From: Ridgeia piscesae
Taxonomy: Eukaryota > Annelida > Polychaeta > Sabellida > Siboglinidae
Direction: 5' to 3'
Assembly (NCBI GenBank): GCA_025642075.2
Contig: JAODUO010000866.1
Span: forward strand, 109,501 to 173,500
DNA length: 64,000 bases
Below, piece after piece: positions 25,600 to 37,300 of this stretch. The notes beneath the pieces were generated by a model. That model saw only the letters and a program-made list of their open reading frames with translations. It was not told where the DNA came from and ran no database searches. A program made the translations under genes and the position numbers. The first letter of the stretch is position 1. Each line of letters opens with the position of its first letter.

Positions 25600-26070
25600 G
25601 ATGTATTGCTGCATCCGGTTGTCCGTCATTACCTTTAATCTCTTCTATCTCTTTTCTCTGATGCGGCTACTTCTTCAGTCCACCATGTCTGGTTCTCACT
25701 CTTCGAATAGGTTCATCCCTTACCAGGTCTTCTGCCATATTGCTCATTCGCTGATCTTAAAAGAATTTGCATTCCTCCACCATTCCAATCGTTGGCAGTA
25801 GTTTCCCATACTTTGAAACCACCCTGTTTCTGTGCGCACTGGTTGTTTCCACGTAACATGTCCACCATTTCTCTATTCATCTTGTTTGTTACTACGATGC
25901 CCAAACCATTGATCTTGCCATTTCCTCGTGCATGTAATATTTTATAACCAACCTCCTGTCAATATCCTTGTCGTGTCACTCTTTCATCTTGTCTCTTGTA
26001 CACACAACACTTCAACCATCATGCTGTATACATCCATCTCCAGTGGTCTTCCATCCATCGTCAGCACCCG
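25600..26070 (-). pseudogene. Decayed LINE endonuclease-region fragment
   Basis: On the minus strand, VEVLCVQETR at about 26,000 matches the QET(R/K) catalytic neighbourhood of apurinic-type endonucleases in non-LTR elements. It is followed after a frame break by NGLGIVVTNKMN, then by QTWWTEEV, which resembles the linker ahead of the polymerase domain. Order and strand are consistent with belonging to the same dead element as 24,850-25,200. Confidence 0.55.
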
Positions 26071-26660
26071 CACATCAAGACTTAATTCCCATCCGCACTT
26101 TACATCAGGTTCGCTATCCTAGCTGACACACAGTGCGGTTTGTTCTTGGATCTTTCCATCTCCTATGTGACCTCTCTACCAAGATTTACGAGCAACACAT
26201 GCCTGTGTTTTGGTTGAAAATGTCCTTGCTTTATATCAATTGCCTACCAAGCTTGTGATCTTCACATGACCCTCGTTAGCCTACTAATACCCAAAGATGG
26301 GGCTTGGAATGGTGAGTGTAGGGACGGATCCACGCTAGGTAAACCCCCACCTCTGGAGCTCCAACCTGCTCATATATCCCTAGCACATTCTACTGGGGCC
26401 CCAATGTGCCAGGTATCCGTAGATGTAGTATATGCCTACCATAAGCCTACAAGGTCAAGGATGTTACGATAGCAGAGGCTATGTAAGTACCAGCAGAGGA
26501 GACGATACACACTCGGCTCCCTTTTTACTCAAAGGTGCTAACTGGCAGCTGTATCTGCAAGAGAGAGTGTGAAGCACAGTCTACACAGTACGCTAAAAAA
26601 AACTTGGCGCATCACATCGACCTGTGGACACACAACACACCACAATAAACTGTATGGTCA
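26071..26660. other. Non-coding stretch
   Basis: No exon, repeat or RNA gene recognised. Confidence 0.4.
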
Positions 26661-26664
26661 TTGA

Positions 26665-27115
26665 TGTAGACCAGATCTGGGTAGATACCACCATTGATTT
26701 CCCATAGGCGGCCATTTCTTTGATTTCCTGCTAGGTTTATCAATGCATTGTATTAACAATTTCAGACACTGACTAGCCGCCATTCACACATATCATATAT
26801 AGAATTCGTGAACATGGCATATTTCTTTCTCCTACAATCCAATCTCTAACCTGACACCCCTCCATTTCTGCTCCAATCAGCCGGCGATTGCCCATGTTGA
26901 CACCTCTAGGACCCCCGTATGCATACGCGCCTGGTCACTCTCTGACAAATGTCATTATTTCACAGCTCCGATGCCATGCTCCACCAAAACATTATTTCTA
27001 CTCAACCAGTCCTACATTAATTGCTTCCAGGAAACTACAAAAACTGCACAATGCAGTTCTTTTAAGCAGGACTACTATGGGTAATGGCGCAGGACTCCAT
27101 TTAGTGGTGTGTCCC
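26665..27115 (+). repeat. Dispersed repeat, copy B (pairs with 1,155-1,645)
   Basis: Direct-orientation counterpart of the repeat near the window start. It ends about 330 bases before the hnRNP M start codon, so it may contribute to that gene's upstream region. Class unknown. Confidence 0.6.
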
Positions 27116-27116
27116 C

Positions 27117-27445
27117 ATCTGCGTTGTGCACGTCCACGACCACAGGCGCCACGTGGTGAGTTACAAGAAATTAAGAAACAGCAGCGCCACGACGACATGG
27201 CGGATAGATAGTTAACGACATTCATTAAAAGGGAGCGTTATTATTCCATTTTGTACACACACATAGCACATTGCTTTTCAAAACTAGTTAGTATGTTGCA
27301 AACACAGAAGGAAACGGATATTAATGGGCAAGTATAACATCACCATTCAAATGATATGTCAATGCACGTTTAGCAGAAATGCCTGATCAAGGTATAGTGG
27401 AACTAATGCGTTGTCCCTATGCACGGCACCGTTAAAGACTTGAAA
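27117..27445 (+). promoter_or_regulatory. Putative promoter and 5' UTR region of the hnRNP M-type gene
   Basis: This interval precedes the start codon and holds a CACGTG E-box at 27,150-27,155 and an ACATGGCGG motif at 27,196-27,204, which resembles YY1-type elements of housekeeping genes. The transcription start cannot be placed. The call rests on position plus these motifs. Confidence 0.35.
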
Positions 27446-30400
27446 ATGGCGGACGAACCTTACGATCCGTACGAGCATCAAACTCAAAATAATAATCGTT
27501 CTGGAAGGCACAAGTCACCCATGGAACGGTATACACGTTTAGTTCAACTCTAGGCATGAAACGATAGATTTATGAGGACATGGTGTTTGAAATTATTTCA
27601 CGTAATTTACAGCTTTTACAGGCTTCACGCGATCTTATCACGCGCCGGCAAGCGAAGCGTGGTTCGTTCGGCGGCTTTCTTTTGTCTAAAACAACTTTCT
27701 AGCGTTTCGATTACTAAATGGGCAGTAGATATTTACATGTATAAAACGTGCTTCCTGCAAAATGCTTCCCAAATTTATTCTACACTTGTATTGCAAGCAC
27801 AATAATGAATAATGATAAAGGTTTTTTCTTTACTTTTTTTAACATTATATCAAATTTTGTCAATGTTAGTTAATAGTATGTAACATCAACGTGATTCTGA
27901 ATCTGAATGGGATACGTCGTAAAGAAGCCAATAGTGGCTATTATATACGACGGGGGTGTGTGCGCATGTTATTGAGTGTTTGAGCCGCAGGTCAGGCGAC
28001 TGAAATCAATTATGGTTTCAGCCTGGACCTGCGACTCGTTTAGTTGGTTCCAGTCGGCTATTGTTTTTACAAAAAATGAATTCTTAAATTGTTCAGTGTG
28101 GGCTGTGGGTACTATAAAACATCTGGTGTTGTTGGTTGTTAGTTGTTGGACGAAATTTGAGGATACATGGTCGGGGAAGTGTTTAGGCTTAATGTGTCTT
28201 TTGTTTGTTTTTTGGGGCCGGAAGAATGTTTCAGTGGGGAGAGCTGGGATGGATCCTCTAACAGTTCTGAACATGAATTTTAGTCTTTGGTCGCGTCGTC
28301 TATTGTCTAATGTGTCGAGGTTAAGGTTGGTGAGCATGGTTGTGACAGATCCTGGGTGTCTAGAGCGGTAGTCTCCAGTGATGAAGCGAGCTGCATGGTG
28401 AATTTGTTCTAATTTGTCTATGTCCCCCCGATGGTATGGGTCCCACACTATGGCTCCGTATTCTAAGACAGCGCGCACAAGGGCAATGTATGCCGTCCGT
28501 TTGCTGTTAATGGGGCATCTGCGTATATTTCGTCTTAGGAAGCCAAGTGTGCTATTTGCTTTTTTGGATATTGTAGAAATGTGTGAGTGCCACTTTAAGT
28601 CATTAGATATGGTGATGCCACGGTACGGGTTGGTAGTTACATATTCCAGAGTTTCATTGTTTAGGCTATAGAAGAATTGTGTTTTATTTTTTATGCTTAG
28701 GATGTGACATTTGTTTGTATTAAAATTCATCCCCCAGGTATTTGGCCACTTCCCAAGTTGCGTTAAGTCCTTCTGTAGCAAAATATGGTCGTTGAATGTC
28801 TGTATTTTCCTGTATAATAGGCAATCGTCTGCAAAGAGGCAGACTTGAGATTTGACAGAGGTTGGTAAGTCGTTTATGTGACACAAGAAGAGCAAAGGGC
28901 CTAAGACTGTGCCTTGTGGGACGCCAGAATCAACGGGTATTTCTCTCGACATTTTACCGTCGAGTACGACTTTCATTGTTCTTCCAGTCAGGAATTTGTT
29001 TAGCCATTCATGTATTGTGCCTCCGATTCCATAATGGGATAATTTTGTAAGGAGTTTTGAGTGGGGAACGGTGTCAAATGCCTTGCTAAAATCTAACACT
29101 GCCATGTCTGTCTGGGTTCCGGTGTCGAAGGAGGAGATAGTCCATGCAATTGCGCTTTTTTATACAGATCAAATCTTCAGTTCTTCATTAACTCTTTACT
29201 GCGTAGACAGCCTTCTTATTTTACACTCTGCTGTGGGCAAACAATTTTAAGACGACAGCCATCTGTGAATTACGCTATGTACATGTTGCTTGCATTAAAA
29301 TTCGACTAACTCGATAACCGATGGATGAAAATATATGAAATTAATTGGACTGTACATGGAATGATTGTGTGAATAAAATGTGTTATTAAAATGGATGTGT
29401 TGCAATCAATTACATTTCAGATCTTGAAGCAAACTTCAACAATTATGATGACAAAATAAATAAGCAACTTCATAATGCCTCATATAAAAAAATCTTAGAA
29501 CAGAACAGTGATCCTGTGGAACTAATGTAGCCATGATGTTACTTTTATCCTATTAAAACATCAAATTTTGCCTGTAGTTTTCAAATTATAATTGCTTTTG
29601 TAAACAACGCCAACACGACTGAAGACAAAAATCATGCCATAATGTACAAAATGGCTATCATTTACCGATCATATTGCCAAATGGAATGTTCTTTTCATGT
29701 GTAAAATCAACACTCGAATAACGAAAGATGGCACACTCCTTTCACAAATAGATGCTCCCTTATCAGAAGCAATGTGACCATAGTGCATATTAATAAAATA
29801 CCCTAAAATAAATAAACCAAACGAAGTACGGATGGTGATCCAATCGAGAAAATGGCTGCATGCATATCGGCGAAATGAACATGCCGCCGACGGGTCATCT
29901 TCTTCGTATCTCAACAACTACAATTCGCGCAGACAACATAGATGGATGATAACAGGGTCTCTGTGATCGTTGTTGACATTATTCACGTTGCAAACATCGA
30001 AATCGTCGATAAATGATCTCGGTAGTCAGTAATATCCGCCAAATGCCACACTATGTCGGAGGTCAACTAGACGAATACACTTCAACATCCTTCCAAATAA
30101 CTCAATTCACAAACGAATTTTTTCCTCCACAAAATGGCGACAGTACGTTTCCTTGACCTACATAGAGCTTAGATGAATAGCTTGAGCTGGCTGGTTAATG
30201 TAAAAGAAGGATCTGATCGCAGTAAACGAAAGGCCCACGAACTGTGAGTTTACTTGGGCGGTTTTGGACGGTCTGCACAGTAAAGAGTTAATTATGTTGG
30301 CTATATTACTTACTATTTCTTTGTTACCTTTATCAATATTACATTGTTATTTAACTGGAGTTGCAAAACACTATTTTTTAGTTTTAAATAAAATTGTAAT

Positions 30401-33400
30401 GATTTAAATTTGGGTTGTTTTTATATTTTGCCAGACTACCGGGTAGTAAACTTTTGTCTTCATTAGTCCCGCTATCTAGTAAAATATATGCTGGAGTTCT
30501 ACACCTGTACGTCATAACATTTCTTCAAGGAATTAAAAAACTACATTTTGTAAAACAAATACCAAGATATCTATTTTGGGGTAATAAATATGAGCTGTTC
30601 CATGGATATATAAATTCCTTCATATCACCATGGTCCATGATCACACACCCCTCTGAATGCCCTCAGGTATAGCAGGGCACATAGTTGTTTTGACAGTGCA
30701 TTTTCCGTGGAAAGCTTATCTTGACAGACTGAAATGTGTTGCTAAAATAGCAAAGTGGCAAAAATATTATAGCAGACTGGTTTTGGTTGGTCGATTGCTT
30801 ACAATTTCTTGACGTCAGTAGATTCAATCTACCCAATATGTCATGTGTGAAAAAGGATAGGCTTTGGAGAAAGTTGCATAAAATGACCAATCCATGCAGC
30901 GGGATTTCATATTCTTGCAGCACATCCTGTTATATAAAAACTCAGGCGATAACAACATAAAAGAAGCCAGTTCTGCCTCAAATATAAATGTAAACATAAT
31001 GTTTGCTTAAAACAGTGTCTTTTTCAAATATAGGAGTCGCAAGTCGAGGTCTCGATCTCGTTCACCACGGGATCGTGACTGGAAGAAGTCGGAGCGTCGA
31101 CAGGATCGGGACCACAGTCGCAGCAGCCGAGGACATGGCATGAGAGAGAAAGATGCCAAAGTAAGGCTGTATGTGTCAAACATTCCCTATGACATTCGGT
31201 GGCAAGACCTGAAGGATGTCTTCCGAGAGAAAGGTACATTTCATCTTTTTCTGGTATCATTCGTTGTTGATGTACTATATGGTGGTTGCTGTGTTTTGTT
31301 TGAATTAATAGTTAACATTCACAATGCTGACTACCTAAAGTTTGGTGTACCTTAGTTCAGGGAGTACAAACCAATCATGCAGAAATCTTGTCTTCTTTTT
31401 ATGTTAGTGGTTGCTTTTTAAGTTGGATATGTAACATTTGTTGATTTTAAGATATTTATAGTGTGGCATTAACACACATTTACTCAATGTCGGTCTGTTA
31501 CTTTTCCTAAAAAATCCTTTTTACCTGTAGGCATTTGTTCTGCAGTAATTAAGTTAAGATACACACTTGTAAATCTTGGTAGTATTGCATATCAAGTATA
31601 AGCTATTATTTTTATAACTCAATATTTTGATTATGCTTATCAGTCTGAATGGTGTTATATTAAACACCTGTTGAGCATTATTAATAACATGACTCATATT
31701 GACATTTTCAGTTGGAAATGTTGTTACATTTGTTGAAATCTACGAATCACCCGAAGGCAAATCTGTTGGAGCAGGGTAAGTACTCAATGTCACTTGTAAA
31801 TATGGTTGTAAGGATGTTATACTCTCATGATATGAGTCATGATGCATGAGTCATGTGATACTAGAATTCAGTTACACTAATACTGAATGAGTTGATAAAT
31901 CTGTTACTTAGTACTGGGTCAAGTACATCCTAGTTCGCAGTTAAAAAGACGAGAATTAAAAAGAAAACATGTTAGCACATAACTTTTTTAATGTGAACTA
32001 AAAATAACTGAATCTTAGTTTATTACAGGTTTTTTCATTAACACAGTATGAAGCACAACATAAGTTTATGATCAGTTAGTAGCTAGTCGGGTACGCAACA
32101 AGCAGCGGTTTATATAGTAGTTGGAAGCACCAGGACCATAATGCAACTTTATATATAATGGGTTGTGTAATAATGGTCGTCCCTTTCTGGAATGGTAACA
32201 TTTGTATGTGCTAACTATTAACCAATAAATCTTGATGTTTGTGCACTTACAGAGTGATAGAGATCCGTGGTACAGACAATGCCCTCAAGGCCATTGAACT
32301 CCTGCACAAGACACAGATAAATGGTCGAAGTATCATTGTCCGAGAGGTAGGTTGATAAAGTTGGAGAATGTTCACATTTAGTAGTTGACACTTGGTGTTG
32401 ATGAGATGCTGTTGATGAGATGCGTTATAAAAAAACTGTCTGTATTGTGTTGCTGCAAAAAGACATCTGACAGACATCTCATATTTTACAACATATAAAC
32501 CAAGTAATGATTGATTGACACAATGTGTTGTCGTGAAAGTACCCTTGCCCATAAGTAGCCCTGCCGATTTGTAATCCCAGAGCTCTATAATTACTAAATA
32601 CTCATGCTTTCTGAACTACCAATGCTGAATTTACCATTGATCAGTGATGTGTAGGAACGACCTGGGCAGCCTCTCAAACATCAGTTCGGTGTGTTGTCCA
32701 CTGACCGTGGATGTGATACGTCTACACTCTACACTGTTACTGCTGGCGCAGTGTATGCTAGACTCTCGAAATAGATTCTTGACTGACCATTGTGTACACT
32801 GTCAACCGACCTAGGCTATTCAACACATGACCTGTTGCCTTGCAAAGATATGTAAAACCATAAAATGGATGCCAAACAGTTAGTGCGTTTGGACATTTCG
32901 TTAGGCATCTTGCTGACCATACATATTTGTTGTCACCGTACATATTTCTTTACAAAAAGATACTGCATGATTTTTATTTACAGTTGTCATGCTGTCCTAC
33001 TAATGTAACTCACATATGTTGTCACTATCAGGTGTCAACATAGTTGATGACGGCAAAACTAGACGCAGGTGAAATGTGACATAGGTTAAATGTGACATAG
33101 GCAAAGCGTGACACAGGTGGAGTCTGACGTACTAGATTCATCAGCTGTACTTCTCCTTTGTTTCCAGGAGCGAGAGAAAGACCGCATGAGGCACCAGAAA
33201 ATGAGGATGGATGATATGGGAGATGGCAATGGGATCTTGGGCCCTGGTATCGGGGCCGGCATGGGCGGTGGCATGGGCATGGGAGGGGGTGGCGGTGGAA
33301 ATATGGGCATGGGAAACTGGGGAATGGGTGGTGGGGGCATGGGACCATCTGGCGGCATGGGGGTAGGGACCGGTGGAGGGGGGATCAACATGGGAGGGGG

Positions 33401-34331
33401 CATGGCGATGGGTAACGTTGGCGGTGGGATGGGGATGGGTGCGATGATGGGGAACATGGCGGCGAGTCCCGTCAGTAACATGGGTGTGACGGGAGGGGGT
33501 GTGGCCAACTCCGCCGTCTCAGGGATCAACCCCCAAGTGCTGCAGCAGCTCGGCATCGACCCCAACTGTGTCACTGACCAGGTGTTTGTAGCCAACGTAA
33601 GTACTACCAACTCATCACCAAGTTGGTGTTTGTCATAATGTTAATGATTGGTAGGTTGACCCGGCATCGACTTGTGTAAAGAAATGCCTTTGCTGACATA
33701 TTAAAACATTGGAGGCTGCTCACGATCAATTTATAGTTAACAAATGCATTGATTTATAATTTAAGCCATTTTTATGTTATGCTGTAAAATCTTTATCCTC
33801 AGTTTAGTTTTTTAGTCTGTGGTGTGCAATTGTGAATACATTGAGCTGGGTAGGTATTTCATGTACTGTAAAATAAGTTTTTGTAGGTTTTCCCCCTTGT
33901 TTTGCAATAGTGTAAACATAAACAAGGCTTTAATTAAACGCTAGGATAAGTTGCCGTCAACAATCTGATCCCAGGTGAAAGTCAAAATTAACTGTGACTG
34001 ACGCAGCTCATGTTTATTGTCACCCGTTTGCTGCAGCTTGACTACAACGTGACGGAGAGCAAATTGAAGGAAGTGTTCCGCATGGCCGGACGCATCGTTG
34101 ACGCAGAGATCCGCTATGACAAGGAGGGAAAGAGTCGGGGCATCGGCCTTGTCAAGTACGAGTACCCCATGGAGGCCGTGCAGGCGATATGTATCCTTCA
34201 TGCACTCACAGTTGGACGTGTCTGTTGGCAGGGCTAGCTCAAAACAGTCTCGTGTCTGGCCCAGCTGTAGTTTCTTGTGTCAGAAAATTGTGGTGTGACA
34301 GGTTGTGTCAAAATCAAAGAATATATTATTT

Positions 34332-34397
<66 letters not shown>

Positions 34398-37300
34398 AGA
34401 TCTCTAAGTATTTAGTGGAGTCTAAATATTCCATCATTTCAAAGGTGAATAGTCTAATTTTGACATGGCACTGCATAGTTATGTTAATTTCAATATAAAT
34501 CTATTTTATTTCGGGGGGCCGCAAGAAGTAAATGTAGCATGCACACCTGTCAAACACAGATCCTTTCATAGAGGTATGCTTCTAGCAGAACCAATCCTTG
34601 ACCGTCACTACAGCCATGTTCAATGGTCAGATGTTGTTTGACCGTATGATGAGCGTGCGAATGGACAAGTTGGCCGACCAGCCCAGTCAACCAATGCAAG
34701 CCAAGCTGCCAAGTGAGTGTGACATATCTAATAATGTACAGTCGCAAGGAATGTCAAATTAGACTGTGTTGCAGTGGTTTTCAGATGTTGATACTTGGTC
34801 ACTTGTAGTTAACTACAGTATAGTAGTGGGGTGGATCAGGGGTACAGCTTCAGATTCTCGGCTAAGAGGACCCACATTTGTATCCTCACTCAATCCTGTA
34901 CTGCCATGTAAAATGTTGGGCACATTTGTTTTCACTCTACATTGCTCCAGTTCACTCAGCTGTATGTACGAGTACCTGGTTGTAGATAGTGGTTGATATT
35001 TGTGTACGAATAGCCTTCACATGTTGCAGCATGGCTGGATGCTTCCCAGAGAAGCTGAGATGGTATTCGATTGAACAGATCTGCTGGGAGTAAAGTGTAA
35101 CGCACTCTGACCAATCCTGATGATTGGGTATTGCGCTGTATAAGAACTTACTTTTGAATGTGTGATGTCATGTCATGTCATGTCATGTCATGTCATGTCA
35201 TGTCATGTCATGTCATGTCATGTCATGCATGCGATGCGATGCGATGCGATGCGATGCGATGCCATGCGATGCGATGCGATGCATGTATGCGATGCGATGC
35301 GATGCGATGCGATGCGATGCGATGCGATGCGATGCGATGCGATGCGATGCGATGCGATGCGATGCGATGTGATGATGAAGGTGTTGAGACTCTGGAGTTA
35401 CTTGTAGGTGGACTCATGAGTATAGGAATGGGACTGGGAGCAGGTGGGGCACCAATCCGTGTCGAAGGTATGTGGCAAAAGTAGTATAATCTCTAACATT
35501 GCCTATCCTCCTTAGCTTCCTAGCACTTTCATCTATCCATTATGCCACTGACCTTGTTCTTAGACGATATTGGCGCATAAGAAGAATGTTATTATTAATT
35601 AAATTATTAATTGTTTGTGTATCACCTTTGAGAATGTTAGCTGTTGTGGTAGTGGTAGTGGTAGTGGTTGTGGTAGTGGTAGTGGTAGTGGTAGTGGTAG
35701 TGGTAGTGGTAGTGGTAGTGGTAGTGGTAGTGGTAGTGGTAGTGCCATCCAGAATTGTAAAACTATAATAGAGAGTTGAATATATATATATAATATATAA
35801 ACATTTTAGCCAGGCTCTCAACACTTGACTCTACCTGTTTATTTGTTTACCTTATTCTAGACACTCATGTCAGGTTCATATCTATTTGACCATGTCGGGT
35901 TCATTTCCTATTTCTTCTTCTTTGCGTAATGTCAGTGTATGATGAGAGACCCCACAGTAAAAATAAATGTATATACCGGATGAAATGCATGATTTCAGAG
36001 ACGGTTGGAGTGGCCAGTATGGGCGGCATGGGAGGAGTTGGTGAGTAGTGGAGTTGACAGTGGCTTGTCCAAAGTTGTGGATGTGGTAGAACCTGTTTGT
36101 AGTGGACATCACTGCAGTGTGTCAGTTATGGTCAAATTACTTAGTGGACGGCACAATACAAACTTGTCTTTTGTAACTCTCGAAAGTGCCACTGTTGGCA
36201 GGTTTTCCTTGTGGACCAGTGGTTTTCACTGTATGTAGTTCAGAAAACTTGTAGGTGGCTTTCACTGTTTATAGTGCAAAAATCTGTGTGAAATATATTT
36301 CGTTTTGTATACTGGACATAAAAGAATTCGCCATTGGTGCAGTAAAAAAATATTTTCTGTTTTTAAACTAGTTTACATAAATGTGTTAAACTTTCCAAGT
36401 TGGCCCAGGTCATAGATCTGAAAGTGTTATGACCTGGTTTCTCTTGTAGCTAACCTTGGTGGTGCTGGCATGGGTGGTGTCGGCAGCAACCTGCCTGCAG
36501 GACTCGGCGGCATTGGTGGCACTGGCATGGGAACCGGCATGGGAACCGGCATGGGTAGCGGACTTGCGATGAACATGGCTGGAGCCGGTGGCGTGGGGAA
36601 CTTTGGAAGCCAGGAGGTTGCATTGGGCGGAGGCCTTAGCAGCTCGTTCGGCAACAGGAGTGGTGGAAGAATGTCTGGTGGTGGAGGCATGGATAACCTC
36701 GGAGGGATGGATAACGGGATCCTCGGGTCGTACACGGGAAACATGGGAGGAGGCATGGGATCCGTCGGGATGCAGCAGTCAAGTCGGTCGGAAGGCAGGT
36801 CAAGGGCCACTGACTCGGTGCAAGTGAGAAATGTGAGTTGTTGTTTGTTTGCATGTTTGTAGACGTGAGCTTGAATATTATCGTTGTTTGGGGTTCATGT
36901 TCTCTTATGCTAAGTTTGTAGTGCATATCTAAGATACTTGATAGTTGATACAGTGTGAAAGAAGTTAGAAATTAAATGTTTATATATACAGTTTCCAAAT
37001 TGTTTCTTTGTTTCATCAGACATTTAGATCACTCGAGTTTTATTTTCATCTGCGAGTATTTCACATTTGTGACACACAATACAAATCATCACTGTTGTGA
37101 AACTAGTTTGCTGATGAAATATTCGGATGTAAAAATTTACTATCTGGTGAAATGAACAATGTCTAATTGGCACAGCTGCTTCATTACTGAATGTGAGTTG
37201 CGCTTTGTTTATATATACCTAACTACTTTGTAGATTCCATTCTCGATGTCGTGGCAGAATCTGAGGGACAAGTTCAATGATGTTGGTGAGTAATTACTGA

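Noticed and set aside
33028..33610. Antisense Pro/Met-rich frames opposite hnRNP M exon 5
   Set aside because: Mirror image of the Gly/Met-rich coding strand; the plus strand has family homology and correct splice phases.
35158..35484. 108-codon frame through the pentanucleotide arrays into exon 8
   Set aside because: The array part is intronic; only 35,408-35,467 fits the spliced hnRNP M phase.
36427..36926. Antisense Pro-rich frames opposite hnRNP M exon 10
   Set aside because: Same reason: shadow of the Gly/Met-rich linker.
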